From positions 1-64,000 of the forward strand of contig NZ_JBHTCM010000008.1 of assembly GCF_042665545.1 (NCBI RefSeq): a stretch of 64,000 bases of DNA, given 5' to 3'. The stretch's first letter is position 1. Each line of letters starts with the position of its first letter. This DNA is from Rhodocista pekingensis (lineage in GTDB: Bacteria; Pseudomonadota; Alphaproteobacteria; Azospirillales; Azospirillaceae). The notes beneath the pieces were generated by a model that was not told where the DNA came from, ran no database searches, and saw nothing but the letters and a program-made list of their open reading frames with translations. Shown in pieces: positions 42,936 through 51,726 of the stretch. The translations under genes were made by a program, and so were the position numbers.

Positions 42936-43268
42936 AGACCTTCTCCAAAGCCCATCACTGGCGCGGTGTGCCACGCGCGGCACGGCGCCGCCGCGGACCA
43001 TTCTTTATTAGAGTATGCATTGCGGTTCCCGGAGACAACCGTTGAAGCAAGGGCTTGCGTCAACGAAATGCAAGGCTTCCAGACCGAATTCGCATACTGA
43101 GGTGTGTGCAGTGTAATACGGGATTGGACAGGATGCCAGACAATTGCCAAGAGTAACCTTCTGGAACGACATTCACCATCAGATACCCTTGGTCAGGGGA
43201 AGACGTCGGCATGAACGTTCGTTGCGGGAAATTCGAACTGCTGTTGCGCGGCAAGGGTAGGATCAATC
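42936..43268. other. Intergenic region between the XRE regulator and the DMT transporter
   Basis: This is a 333-bp divergent promoter region. AGTATGC (43012-43018) and GCATACT (43092-43098) are 7-bp inverted copies about 75 bp apart, and GTGCCACGCGCGGCAC (42968-42983) is nearly palindromic. The stretch ATTCTTTATTAGAGTATG is AT-rich and could contain promoters. No ORF or RNA gene is convincing. Confidence 0.45.
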
Positions 43269-44201
43269 GTGTCGGAACGAACCATGATGCGCGTCGGTGA
43301 AGGGGACGTCGGCGGAGCGCCGCTCGCCCGGGCGGAGAGCCGTGCCCTCATGCTGCTGGCTCTGGGCACGGCGGCCATCGCTCTTTCCCCCATCTTCTTC
43401 AGACTGAGCGAAATCGGTCCCATCGCAAGTGCCTTCTGGCGTGTGACGCTGGCGCTTCCTCTTCTGGGGTTGTGGCGCGTGGCCGAGATCAAGCGGAACG
43501 GCGGGGCTGGAAGCCCCCGGAGCCTGCGCGACTGGGCGGGTCTGTTCGCGGCAGGCTTGTTCTTTGCCGGCGATCTCGCCTTCTGGCACTGGTCGCTGAC
43601 GCACACGACGGTGGCGAACGCCACGTTGTTCGCCAATTCGGCGCCGGTCTTCGTGACGCTCGTCGGCTGGCTGTTCTTCCGTCGCCGGTTCAGCCCGCGT
43701 TTCCTGCTCGGCCTTGCGGGTGCGCTGGCCGGTGCCGGCCTGCTGATCGGGGCGAGTGTGCAGATCGGTCCCGACCATGTCGTCGGCGACGGGCTGGGCA
43801 TGGTGACGGCCATGTTCCTGGCCGGCTACCTGATCACGGTCGAGAGGCTGCGCATGCGCTTCTCCACTGCCACCATCATGGTCTGGAGTGCCGTCGCCGG
43901 CGCCATGTCGCTGCTGCTGCTGGCGCTCGCCACGGAGCCGGTGCTGGTGCCCCATACGGCGACCGGCTGGCTGGTGCTGCTCGGCCTTGCCGTGATCAGC
44001 CATGCCGGGGGGCAGAGCCTGATCGCCTATTCCATGGCGCACCTGCCGGTGGCCTTCACCTCCGTATCGCTGCTGCTGCAACCCCTCCTGGCGGCGATCT
44101 TCGCGGCGGTGCTGCTGGGCGAGGCGATCGGCGGTCTCCAGGTGGCGGGCGGTATCGTCATCCTGGCCGGGATCGTGCTGGCGCGACAGGGCAGCCGCTG
44201 A
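43269..44201 (+). CDS. DMT-superfamily (EamA) transporter
   Basis: This 310-residue protein has ten hydrophobic segments in two EamA repeats (about 25-155 and 165-305). Typical features are ALSPIFFRLSEIGPIASAFW at the start, a small-residue HTTVANATLFANSAPVFVTL at repeat end, and PVAFTSVSLLLQPLLAAIFA in repeat 2. Members export amino acids, purines or drugs. It is alone on the strand, with a DUF6065 gene 104 bp downstream. Confidence 0.88.
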   Translation: MSERTMMRVGEGDVGGAPLARAESRALMLLALGTAAIALSPIFFRLSEIGPIASAFWRVTLALPLLGLWRVAEIKRNGGAGSPRSLRDWAGLFAAGLFFAGDLAFWHWSLTHTTVANATLFANSAPVFVTLVGWLFFRRRFSPRFLLGLAGALAGAGLLIGASVQIGPDHVVGDGLGMVTAMFLAGYLITVERLRMRFSTATIMVWSAVAGAMSLLLLALATEPVLVPHTATGWLVLLGLAVISHAGGQSLIAYSMAHLPVAFTSVSLLLQPLLAAIFAAVLLGEAIGGLQVAGGIVILAGIVLARQGSR

Positions 44202-44305
44202 CGCGCGCTTCCGTTCTGCGCTATGGTGACCCGTCAGGCTGCCCGACCCGGGCGGCCTGTGCGGCGCAGACCGACCAGTGGAAGCGATCCTCCGGAAGCG
44301 AGCCC

Positions 44306-45052
44306 GTGAAACTGATCTGCTATCCGACCTCGGGTTTCGTCCCGGACATCCGCCCCGCCCCGTTGGCGCGGGACTGGATGGATGCGACGGCCGACCGCTT
44401 CGCCTACCGCTGCCTGCCGCTCAACATCGCCAATACCCATGGCTGGGAGGTGCTCTCCCCGGCGGCCTTCAGCGCGACCTGGTCGGGCGGCGACGGCAAG
44501 GAGGCGATCCGGATCGAGTCCGACGCACCGGCCCATGCCCTGCCGCTGAGCCATTTCGGGGTCGGGGTTCTGACCTTCCACATCCATTGCCTGCTGCGCA
44601 CGGAGCCGGGGGTCAATCTCTGGGTGGGCGGGCCGGTAAACCGGCCGAAGGACGCGATCCAGGCCCTGTCGGGCGTGATCGAGACGGACTGGTCACCCTA
44701 CAGCTTCACCATGAACTGGAAGTTCACCCGGCCGGACTGGACGGTACGGTTCGAGAAGGGGGAGCCGATCTGCTTCTTCTTCCCCCTGAACCGCGATCTC
44801 GTGGAGGCGACGGAGCCAGAGGTGCGTCCGCTGGAGAGCGATCCAGAGGTCGCCGCGCAGCACCGCGCCTGGGTCGAAGGACGCACCAGCTTCCTCCAGG
44901 AACTGCCGGTGGAAGGATCGCGTGCCCAGGCAGAGGCCTGGCAGAAGGCCTATTTCCGGGGGCGCCGGCCCGACGGGGCGCCCGGCGTCGCGGATCATCG
45001 GACGAAGCTGGTGCTGCGGCCGTTCCCGGGGGCGCCGGCGAACCGCCCGTAG
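44306..45052 (+). CDS. DUF6065-like cytoplasmic protein
   Basis: This 248-residue soluble protein starts with KLICYPTSGFVPDIRPAPL and contains THGWEVLSPAAFSATWSGGD, SHFGVGVLTFHIHCLLRT, NLWVGGPVNRPKDAIQ and WKFTRPDWTVRF. These match the DUF6065 pattern as I remember it; the biochemical role is unknown. Aromatic and His residues may form a ligand pocket similar to that of 2OG-like cupins, but no catalytic set can be identified. GTG 44306 is the only start before the conserved segment and has a weak GGAAGCGA sequence. No clear operon partner. Confidence 0.65.
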   Translation: MKLICYPTSGFVPDIRPAPLARDWMDATADRFAYRCLPLNIANTHGWEVLSPAAFSATWSGGDGKEAIRIESDAPAHALPLSHFGVGVLTFHIHCLLRTEPGVNLWVGGPVNRPKDAIQALSGVIETDWSPYSFTMNWKFTRPDWTVRFEKGEPICFFFPLNRDLVEATEPEVRPLESDPEVAAQHRAWVEGRTSFLQELPVEGSRAQAEAWQKAYFRGRRPDGAPGVADHRTKLVLRPFPGAPANRP

Positions 45053-45175
45053 GCATCCGGGGCGGCTCCGACCGCCGCGCACGCCAAGGGATTCCGCGGT
45101 CTTCGCGGCACCGGCCCCGGGAACCCGCCGCTGGCGGGTCCGTTAGTCGGTCAGTCATTCCGCAGGGAGAGGGCG

Positions 45176-45676
45176 ATGGACGATCTGGAGAAGCGTATCA
45201 GCCGGCGGGCCTACGAGATATGGGAGCGCGAGGGCCGGCCCCACGGCCGGCAGGAGGAGCACTGGTCGCGTGCCCGGGAGGAGGTTCTTGCCGAGGCGGA
45301 CTCCACCACGCCCGGAACCCCCCTGGAGCCTGTGCCGGAACCGGGTGAGGGCCGCGAAGCCGCCCCGACGGATGCGGCCCCGTCTCCGGCAGGAACCCCC
45401 CGCCGCCGCAGCAGGGGAAGCCGGACGGCCGATCCGGTGTCGATGCCCCCGGACACTGCCCCGGAGCCGGGTGCGGCGGAGGGGGGAGCCGCTCCGGCCT
45501 TCCGGCGCGCGGGCCGGCCCCGCGGCGGGAGCGGCGAGGCCGCCGGTGCCATGCGGCCGGCCGAGGGGAACGACAGGCCGGTGTCGGGCGACAGCCCCCC
45601 GTCCCCGGGCAGCGAAATGGCGGGTACCGCCACCGGTACCCGCCGCACGTCGCGCAGCCGCAAGTCCGAGGCCTGA
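45176..45676 (+). CDS. DUF2934 family protein
   Basis: This 166-residue protein has a short N-terminal DUF2934 domain (about 5-42: ISRRAYEIWEREGRPHGRQE then HWSRAREEVL). The remaining three quarters are disordered Pro/Ala/Gly/Glu, ending in basic TGTRRTSRSRKSEA. GGGAGAGGGCG precedes the ATG. It is soluble, with no signal. Family function unknown. Confidence 0.75.
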   Translation: MDDLEKRISRRAYEIWEREGRPHGRQEEHWSRAREEVLAEADSTTPGTPLEPVPEPGEGREAAPTDAAPSPAGTPRRRSRGSRTADPVSMPPDTAPEPGAAEGGAAPAFRRAGRPRGGSGEAAGAMRPAEGNDRPVSGDSPPSPGSEMAGTATGTRRTSRSRKSEA

Positions 45677-45695
45677 AGGTCGGCCGGGCGTCCTC

Positions 45696-45926
45696 TCAGG
45701 CAGCGTTCTCGATGGGGCGGTGCGCTACCGGCGTGATCGCCCCGAGCGACCCGTAGAGCTTACGCTCGGTCCGCAGCGTCTCCAGCAGTTCCCGCAGACT
45801 CTCCTCGACGAAGCCGGGGGTGTGCCGGCCCAGTTCCTCCCGCGTCAGGTCGATGAACGCATCCAGAAGGCGGGCATGGACACGGCAGGAGTGGCGAACC
45901 TCGGACTCGATCGCAATACCGCGCAT
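45696..45926 (-). CDS. Hypothetical protein, 76 residues
   Basis: A small helical protein (MRGIAIESEVRHSCRVHARL, then LDAFIDLTREELGRHTPGFV) with one cysteine. ATG 45926 has AAGGAACG upstream; further in-frame codons upstream are unlikely. It may be regulatory but no DNA-binding motif is certain. It is convergent with the DUF2934 gene. Confidence 0.6.
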   Translation of the reverse strand: MRGIAIESEVRHSCRVHARLLDAFIDLTREELGRHTPGFVEESLRELLETLRTERKLYGSLGAITPVAHRPIENAA

Positions 45927-46170
45927 GGAAGACGTTCCTTGGATGAAGGGTTGCCGGAGGAAAGTGTCGGTGCGGTTGAACGGGGTGGGAGATAATCCCG
46001 CCTCCAGGACACGCTCCATCTACGCGCGCCGCCAGTTAAGGAGTGGTAAAGGGGGCGGTGCGGCCGTTCTGTGCATCTGAATTAAGTCATTCTGAGTCAT
46101 TCGATCGGCTGAGGCTCAATGTAGAAAGCTTCAATATTGACCGCAACGGTCATGGAAATTTCGAAAGGGC

Positions 46171-46186
46171 TAGTCCGACCGGACTA
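46171..46186. promoter_or_regulatory. Palindrome in the 45927-46229 gap
   Basis: TAGTCCG-AC-CGGACTA is a 7-bp dyad with a 2-bp spacer, within a gap of 303 bp that holds no gene. The gap is AT-richer (ATGTAGAAAGCTTCAATATT region near 46118-46140) and may contain the promoter for the small ORF on the minus strand. The palindrome lies about 245 bp from that gene and 44 bp past the transglycosylase stop. No T run follows, so it is not a standard terminator. Confidence 0.4.
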
Positions 46187-46229
46187 ATCCGCCAGGATTA
46201 CAGGCGGCCGTGCGGTGTGATCCCCCCCG

Positions 46230-48221
46230 TCATCCGGCCCCGGCGCTGCCCCGTTTCAGGTCGTCCGTCAGGGAAAGGGCCGGCGCGCCCAGCCGGGTCC
46301 GGTAGACATGCAGGTTCTCCATGACCCGTTGCACATAGTTGCGGGTCTCATAGATCGGGATCGTCTCGATCCAGTCCACCACGTCCACGCTTCCGCTGCG
46401 CGGGTCGCCCATATCCCGCAGCCAGCCGGCCACACGGCCCTGGCCCGCATTGTAGGCGGCAATGGCCAGCACGTAGGAGCCGCCGAAGCGCTCCAGCAGC
46501 CCCAGCATGTAGGTGCTGCCCAGGCGGACATTGTAGTCCGGGTCCGCGGTCAGCTTCTCGTGCGTGTGCTTCACGCCGAGCTGCTTCGCCAGATGCTGCG
46601 CCGTGGCCGGCATCATCTGCATCAGGCCGCGGGCCCCGGCCGGGCTGACGGCGTCGGAGTTGAAGGTACTCTCCTGGCGCACGATGGCATGGACCAGGGC
46701 CGGTTCGGGCCGGGATGTCAGCTTCTGATCCAGCAGCGGATATCCCCCGTCCACCACGGCCCAGCCGTCCTGGAGTCCCTGGCGTGCGGCGGTGACGGCC
46801 AGATCGGGGCGCCCCAGCTCATCCGCCAGCCGGGCAGTCAGGCGGTAGTCGGCGTCGCTCTTGGCCACGATGGCCATCCGGCGCAGGAACAGCTCGGTCA
46901 GGGAGCCATCGGTTCCCTGGATGCGGGCCATCATGCGGGCGACGCGCACCAGTTCCCGCTTCTCGAACGCGCTGCGCTGTTCCGCGGTGATCTCCGGCGC
47001 CCTGGGTATGGCACCGGCAGGCGGCAGGCCCAGCTCGTCCGCGGCCAGCAGACCGTAGAAGGTGGTGCCGTGCGCCGCGGCGATCTGGAACCATGTCTTC
47101 GCCCGGTCCTTGTCGCCCAGGGCCTGCGCCGCACGCCCGGCCCAGTAGGCGCCGCGCGACTTGCTGATCGGCGTGCCGACGCCCCGGTACAGCGTCTCGA
47201 AATGCCTGAGCGCCACGTCCGGCTTCTTCAGGAAGCGCAGGGCCAGCCAGCCGGCCAGGAACTCGGCCTGGGCGAAGGGCAGCCCCTCCGTCGTGCCGTG
47301 CGCCACGGCAAGCTGGTAGGCGCGCTGGTACTGACCCTTCTCGATCAGGCGGCGGGCCATGATGTGGCGCTCGGTCCACCATGCCTCCGGCCGGCCCAGC
47401 TCTTTCGGCGGCTTCGCCAGGACCTCCAGCGCTCCCGCATCCATGTCCTTGCGCCGGCGCCAGCGCAGCCGTTCGTAGGCAAGGCCGGGATCGTCCACCA
47501 GATTGCTGGGAATCCGCCGGATCGCGCCGTCGACGCCGGCCGACATGCCGGCGAGGGCGAGGCGGGCCAGCGCCAGGTTCTGCCGCCCCTTATCCACCAG
47601 CGGCATCACCCGCTGGGCGCCGGCTTCGTCCTCGTCCCAGAGCAGCCGGTCCAGCCGGGCCCAGTGGTCCTGGGGCCGCAGGATGCTGGTGAAGCGCTTG
47701 CGGTAGTCGCGCTCATCCACCGCGCCGAAGGTGCCCTGCACGTACCGCTCGCGCACCAGCCGGGTGGCGGTGGCGCTGTCGCCTGCGGCCAGCAGCGCAT
47801 CGACATGGCGCAGGAAGCCGGCTGTCGTCAGCGGCGGGTTCTTCCGGAACCACGCCAGCACCTCCTTATCGGAGAGCCCCTGCATCCGGCCTTCGGCGTT
47901 GCGCTTCAGCGCGGCCTGGTTCGGCCAGTCCGGGTTCTTCTCCAGGAAGTCGGCAAGGGTGCGGAAATCGGCGTCCGTCGTCGGCTGGGTCAGGTCCAGC
48001 CAGCGGATGACCTTGGCGGGAAGGTCTTCCCGCGCCCGGTTGGCGATCTGCCGCGCCTCCGCAAAGCGGCCCTGCTCGGCGGCCTTGAAGGCCTGCCGGT
48101 AGGTCTGCACGTCGGCCGAGGTCAGCTCGGCCCGGGCGGGCGAGAGAGGGGGGCAGGCAAGGCCGGCCGCGAGTGCCAGAACCGCCAGGGCGGCCCGCAG
48201 GCCGTGCTTGTTTCGCCCCAT
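46230..48221 (-). CDS. Soluble lytic murein transglycosylase
   Basis: This 663-residue Slt70-like enzyme has a signal peptide (ALAVLALAAGLACPPLSPARA), a long superhelical U/L domain of paired helices (about 35-490) and a C-terminal SLT domain (about 500-650) with catalytic Glu in IVRQESTFNSDAVSPAGARG, LMQMMPATAQ, and AIAAYNAGQGRVAGWL. It cleaves glycan strands with 1,6-anhydro-MurNAc formation in the periplasm. ATG 48221 is the start before the signal; an in-frame extension runs across dapA and is shadow. It is divergent from dapA. Confidence 0.93.
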   Translation of the reverse strand: MGRNKHGLRAALAVLALAAGLACPPLSPARAELTSADVQTYRQAFKAAEQGRFAEARQIANRAREDLPAKVIRWLDLTQPTTDADFRTLADFLEKNPDWPNQAALKRNAEGRMQGLSDKEVLAWFRKNPPLTTAGFLRHVDALLAAGDSATATRLVRERYVQGTFGAVDERDYRKRFTSILRPQDHWARLDRLLWDEDEAGAQRVMPLVDKGRQNLALARLALAGMSAGVDGAIRRIPSNLVDDPGLAYERLRWRRRKDMDAGALEVLAKPPKELGRPEAWWTERHIMARRLIEKGQYQRAYQLAVAHGTTEGLPFAQAEFLAGWLALRFLKKPDVALRHFETLYRGVGTPISKSRGAYWAGRAAQALGDKDRAKTWFQIAAAHGTTFYGLLAADELGLPPAGAIPRAPEITAEQRSAFEKRELVRVARMMARIQGTDGSLTELFLRRMAIVAKSDADYRLTARLADELGRPDLAVTAARQGLQDGWAVVDGGYPLLDQKLTSRPEPALVHAIVRQESTFNSDAVSPAGARGLMQMMPATAQHLAKQLGVKHTHEKLTADPDYNVRLGSTYMLGLLERFGGSYVLAIAAYNAGQGRVAGWLRDMGDPRSGSVDVVDWIETIPIYETRNYVQRVMENLHVYRTRLGAPALSLTDDLKRGSAGAG

Positions 48222-48272
48222 GGGGGCTTGTAAGGTGCCGCGCTTCAATTCCGAGGGCCCAGGGAGATCAGG

Positions 48273-49148
48273 ATGTTCAGGGGGTCGATCGTCGCTCTGA
48301 TCACGCCGTTCAGGAACGGCGGTATCGACGAGCGCGCCTTCCAGGATTTCGTCGAATGGCAGATCGCGGAAGGCACCCACGGACTGGTTCCCGTGGGCAC
48401 CACCGGCGAGTCCACGACGCTGTCGCACGAAGAGCATCACCGGGTCATCAAACTCTGTGTCGAGGTTTCGCGCGGGCGCGTTCCGGTCATCGCCGGCACC
48501 GGCTCCAACTCCACGGAAGAGGCGATCAGCCTGACGCGCTTCGCCAAGCAGGCCGGGGCGACGGCGGCGCTGGTCGTGACGCCCTACTACAACAAGCCCA
48601 CGCAGGAAGGTCTGTACGCGCATTACAAGGCCATCCACGATGCCGTCGATCTGCCCATCGTCATCTACAACATTCCCGGCCGCAGCGTCGTGGACATGAG
48701 TGTGGCGACCATGGCGCGGCTGGCGAAGCTGCCGAACATCGTCGGCGTCAAGGACGCGACCGGCGATCTGGTGCGGCCGCTGCGGACACGCATCGAGATC
48801 GGCCCCGATTTCTGCCAGCTTTCCGGCGAGGATGCCACCGCCACCGCCTTCCTGGCGCAGGGCGGCGTCGGCTGCATCTCCGTCACGGCGAACGTCGCAC
48901 CCGGCCTCTGCGCCCGGATGCAGGACGCCTGGATGCGGGGTGATCTTGCTGAAATGGCGCGGGTCCGAGACCTGCTGATGCCGCTGCATCATGCCCTCTT
49001 CGTCGAAACCAGCCCTGGTCCGGTGAAGTATGCGGCCAGCCTGCTCGGCAAGTGTGCCGAGGACATGCGGCTGCCCATGGTGCCCCCGACCCAGGCCACC
49101 CGCGATACCGTGCGGGCAGCCCTGGTGAAGACCGGATTGTTGACCTGA
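48273..49148 (+). CDS. dapA: 4-hydroxy-tetrahydrodipicolinate synthase
   Basis: This 291-residue TIM-barrel enzyme condenses pyruvate with aspartate semialdehyde in lysine/diaminopimelate synthesis. It has TTGESTTLSHEEH, the Tyr of VVTPYYNKPTQEGLYAH, NIPGRSVVDMS and the Schiff-base Lys in GVKDATGDL. smpB follows 25 bp downstream, an arrangement common in the class. Confidence 0.97.
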   Translation: MFRGSIVALITPFRNGGIDERAFQDFVEWQIAEGTHGLVPVGTTGESTTLSHEEHHRVIKLCVEVSRGRVPVIAGTGSNSTEEAISLTRFAKQAGATAALVVTPYYNKPTQEGLYAHYKAIHDAVDLPIVIYNIPGRSVVDMSVATMARLAKLPNIVGVKDATGDLVRPLRTRIEIGPDFCQLSGEDATATAFLAQGGVGCISVTANVAPGLCARMQDAWMRGDLAEMARVRDLLMPLHHALFVETSPGPVKYAASLLGKCAEDMRLPMVPPTQATRDTVRAALVKTGLLT

Positions 49149-49173
49149 TACCTTAAGAAAAGGCTCCAAGTCC

Positions 49174-49650
49174 ATGGCTCGTGCAGATTCCGCGCCCGGC
49201 AGGATCGCCGCGCAGAACCGACGGGCACGGTTCGACTACTTCATCGAGGACACGCTGGAGGCAGGAATCGTGCTGGCCGGGACCGAGGTGAAGAGCCTCC
49301 GTGGCGGCCGCGGCAGCATCAACGAATCCTATGCCGGCGAGCAGAACGGCGAACTGTTCCTGTTCAACGCCTACATCCCCGAGTATCAGCTCGCGGGCCG
49401 TTTCTTCCAGCACGAGGTGCGGCGGCCGCGCAAGCTGCTGGTGCGCAGCCGCCAGCTCGCGCGCCTGCTCACCTCCATCCAGCGCGAAGGCATGACGCTG
49501 GTGCCCCTGTCGATCTACTTCAACGACCGTGGGCTGGCGAAGGTCGAACTCGGCATCGCTAAGGGCAAGAAGAAGGGCGACAAGCGCGAGACCGAGAAGG
49601 AACGCGACTGGCAGCGGGACAAGGCCCGCCTGATGCGGGCGAAGGGTTGA
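49174..49650 (+). CDS. smpB: SsrA-binding protein SmpB
   Basis: This 158-residue tmRNA-binding protein of trans-translation has the beta-barrel pattern QNRRARFDYFIEDTLEAGI, LAGTEVKSLRGGRGSINESY and LLVRSRQLARL, and a basic C-terminal helix (KKKGDKRETEKERDWQRDKA) that enters the decoding centre. It lies between dapA and an exported DUF1036 protein. ssrA itself was not seen in the window. Confidence 0.97.
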   Translation: MARADSAPGRIAAQNRRARFDYFIEDTLEAGIVLAGTEVKSLRGGRGSINESYAGEQNGELFLFNAYIPEYQLAGRFFQHEVRRPRKLLVRSRQLARLLTSIQREGMTLVPLSIYFNDRGLAKVELGIAKGKKKGDKRETEKERDWQRDKARLMRAKG

Positions 49651-49742
49651 CATCTGCGCAGGGCGGCTCCGCGACGGTGCGGAGCTTCCCTGGTCCCCGG
49701 CCTTTGTCTATCCTCGGAGGAGGTATTCCGCGGGGATGGAGC

Positions 49743-50180
49743 ATGCGGAAGGCGATTCGGAAGACCACGGGCATGTGGACTGCCGGCCTGAAGGCAGCGG
49801 CGGTCGCCGTGGCGGTCGTGGCCTCGGCGTCGGCCGCCGAGGCGCGGCTGACGGTGTGCAACCGGGTATCGGAGCCGGTCAAGGTGGCGCTGGGCGTGGA
49901 GGAGGGGGACGGCTGGCGCTCCCGCGGCTGGTGGCACATCGCCCCCGGCGAATGCCGCGCCCTCCTCGATACCGATCTCAAGCTGCTGGAATACTATCTC
50001 CGCGCCGAGCCGGAGGAGCCGGGCACCGGCTGGGGCGGCGATTTCCCGTTCTGCATTGACGACAAGGATTTCGAGATCGGCGGCGACACCGACTGCGAGG
50101 CACGGGGCCACCGCACCGCCGGCTTCTTCCTGCTGTCCACCGACGGCGCCAGCTCCATGACCCACAACCTGACGGACTGA
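49743..50180 (+). CDS. DUF1036 family exported protein
   Basis: This 145-residue protein has a signal peptide (about 1-35; AAAVAVAVVASASAAEA) and then the compact DUF1036 domain with LTVCNRVSEPVKVALG, WRSRGWWHIAPGECRAL and a C-terminal FCIDDKDFEI...CEARGHRTAGFF. Four cysteines in the mature part may form two disulfides. Typical alphaproteobacterial periplasmic or surface protein of unknown role. ATG 49743 was chosen to begin the signal. Confidence 0.85.
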   Translation: MRKAIRKTTGMWTAGLKAAAVAVAVVASASAAEARLTVCNRVSEPVKVALGVEEGDGWRSRGWWHIAPGECRALLDTDLKLLEYYLRAEPEEPGTGWGGDFPFCIDDKDFEIGGDTDCEARGHRTAGFFLLSTDGASSMTHNLTD

Positions 50181-50195
50181 TCCCGGTCGGCTCCG

Positions 50196-50867
50196 TCAGG
50201 CCGCGTCGAGCAGGTCGCGTACCGCCTTGAAGACGGTGTGGAACATCTCCGGCGTCAGGCGCCCCGTATTGGTGTTGTAGCGGGAGCAGTGGTAGCTGTC
50301 GAACAGCGCCACCCCCGTCGCCCCCCCCAGCGCTACGTCGTGCCGGGCGCCATGGGCGAAAGGAAACCGCGCCGGTCGGCCGCCCAGCGCGGTCACGGCG
50401 CTGGCATGGGCGACGGTCCCCAGGGCGACCACGGCACGCAGATCCGGCAGGTGCGCCAGCTCGTCGATCAGGAAACGGCGGCAGGTGGCGACCTCCGCCG
50501 GAGTCGGCTTGTTCTCCGGCGGCACGCAGCGCGCGCTGTTGACGATCCGGCAGTCTACCAGTTCCAGCCCGTCGTCCGGGCGGCGGTCGTAGCGGCCGCG
50601 GGCGAATCCGAACTGGGCCAGCGTCTCGTACAGCAGGTCGCCGGCATAGTCCCCGGTAAAGGGCCGGCCGGTCCGGTTCGCCCCGTGCAGGCCTGGCGCC
50701 AGCCCGACGATCAGCAGCCGTGCCGAGGCCGGCCCGAAGGACGGCACCGGCACGTTGGCATGGTCCGGGAAGCGGGCGCGGTTGTCCTGCCTGAACGCGG
50801 CAAGGCGCGGGCAGAGCGGACAGTCGGCGTCCGGTTGCAGCCGGACGCCGGTCGGTGTCAGAGCCAT
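50196..50867 (-). CDS. Uracil-DNA glycosylase, family 5 (UdgB type)
   Basis: This 223-residue enzyme removes uracil and related bases from DNA. Cysteines CPLC (16, 19) together with later cysteines could bind a 4Fe-4S cluster. Motif A GLAPGLHGANRTGRPFTGD has the family-5 form, and motif B is HCSRYNTNTGRLTPEMF. It ends the leftward unit with the NYN gene 5 bp upstream, which suggests co-transcription. Confidence 0.9.
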   Translation of the reverse strand: MALTPTGVRLQPDADCPLCPRLAAFRQDNRARFPDHANVPVPSFGPASARLLIVGLAPGLHGANRTGRPFTGDYAGDLLYETLAQFGFARGRYDRRPDDGLELVDCRIVNSARCVPPENKPTPAEVATCRRFLIDELAHLPDLRAVVALGTVAHASAVTALGGRPARFPFAHGARHDVALGGATGVALFDSYHCSRYNTNTGRLTPEMFHTVFKAVRDLLDAA

Positions 50868-50872
50868 GCCGG

Positions 50873-51574
50873 TCAGTCCAGCGGCTCTTCGTCCTCGTCC
50901 AGGTCGCGCGGGTCGATGTCGCGGCCCCCCATGTCGCGCCCGCCGAAGTCCCTGCCACTCATGTCCCTGCCGCCCATGTCGCGGCTTCCGGGATCGCCGC
51001 CCTGCTGCGGACCGCCCTGGTTCTGGAAGCGGGGCGAATGGGTGCGCATGATGTTCGGGGACAGGTCCTGCAACTCCAGGAAATTGTCGGCCTGCCGGCG
51101 CAGCTCGTCCGCCACCATCGGCGGGGTGGAGCGGACGGTGCTGATCACGGTCACGCGCACACCCTTGCGCTGGACCGCCTCCACGAGCCGGCGGAAGTCG
51201 CCATCGCCGGAGAACAGCAGGATATGGTCCACATGCTCGGCCATCTCCATCACGTCGATGGCCAGCTCGATGTCCATGTTTCCCTTGATCTTGCGCCGGC
51301 CCGAAGCGTCCGTGTACTCCTTGGTCGGCTTCGTCACCATCGTGTAGCCGTTGTAGTCGAGCCAGTCGACCAGGGGACGGATCGGGGAATACTCCTGGTC
51401 TTCGACCAGGGCCGTGTAGTAGAAGGCGCGCACCAGCCGGCCGCGCCCGGCGAACAGCTCCAGTAACCTCTTGTAGTCAATGTCGAAGCCCAGAGACCGG
51501 GCCGCGGCGTAAAGGTTGGCGCCGTCGATGAACATCGCCAGCCGCTCTTCCTGATAGAATATCTTTCGATCCAT
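50873..51574 (-). CDS. LabA/DUF88 family NYN-domain protein
   Basis: This 233-residue protein has a NYN (PIN-like) domain with MFIDGANLYAAARSLGFDI, the acidic residues IELAIDVMEMAEHVD and LLFSGDGDFRRLVEAVQ, which would bind Mg for RNA cleavage. After about residue 190 a low-complexity tail of near-repeats (RDMGG, RDMSG, RDFGG, RDMGG, RDIDP) leads to an acidic end DEDEEPLD. LabA-like proteins of many alphaproteobacteria have such tails. It is co-transcribed with the uracil-DNA glycosylase and divergent from folK. Confidence 0.88.
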   Translation of the reverse strand: MDRKIFYQEERLAMFIDGANLYAAARSLGFDIDYKRLLELFAGRGRLVRAFYYTALVEDQEYSPIRPLVDWLDYNGYTMVTKPTKEYTDASGRRKIKGNMDIELAIDVMEMAEHVDHILLFSGDGDFRRLVEAVQRKGVRVTVISTVRSTPPMVADELRRQADNFLELQDLSPNIMRTHSPRFQNQGGPQQGGDPGSRDMGGRDMSGRDFGGRDMGGRDIDPRDLDEDEEPLD

Positions 51575-51726
51575 GCTTCAAAGCCTCAATGACTGGGGGC
51601 CAATACGATGATTATGGCGCGGGATTCTCGCCATTGCAGGTCGGGGACGAGAAATTTCCGCCCCAGCAATATGACAGGTCCGGTCGGGGGGGCAAGGCCG
51701 CGCGTGGACCTGCGGGGGCGCCGGGC

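Noticed and set aside
48222..49175. N-terminal extension of the lytic transglycosylase frame
   Set aside because: It runs antisense across dapA; the signal peptide after ATG 48221 marks the true start.
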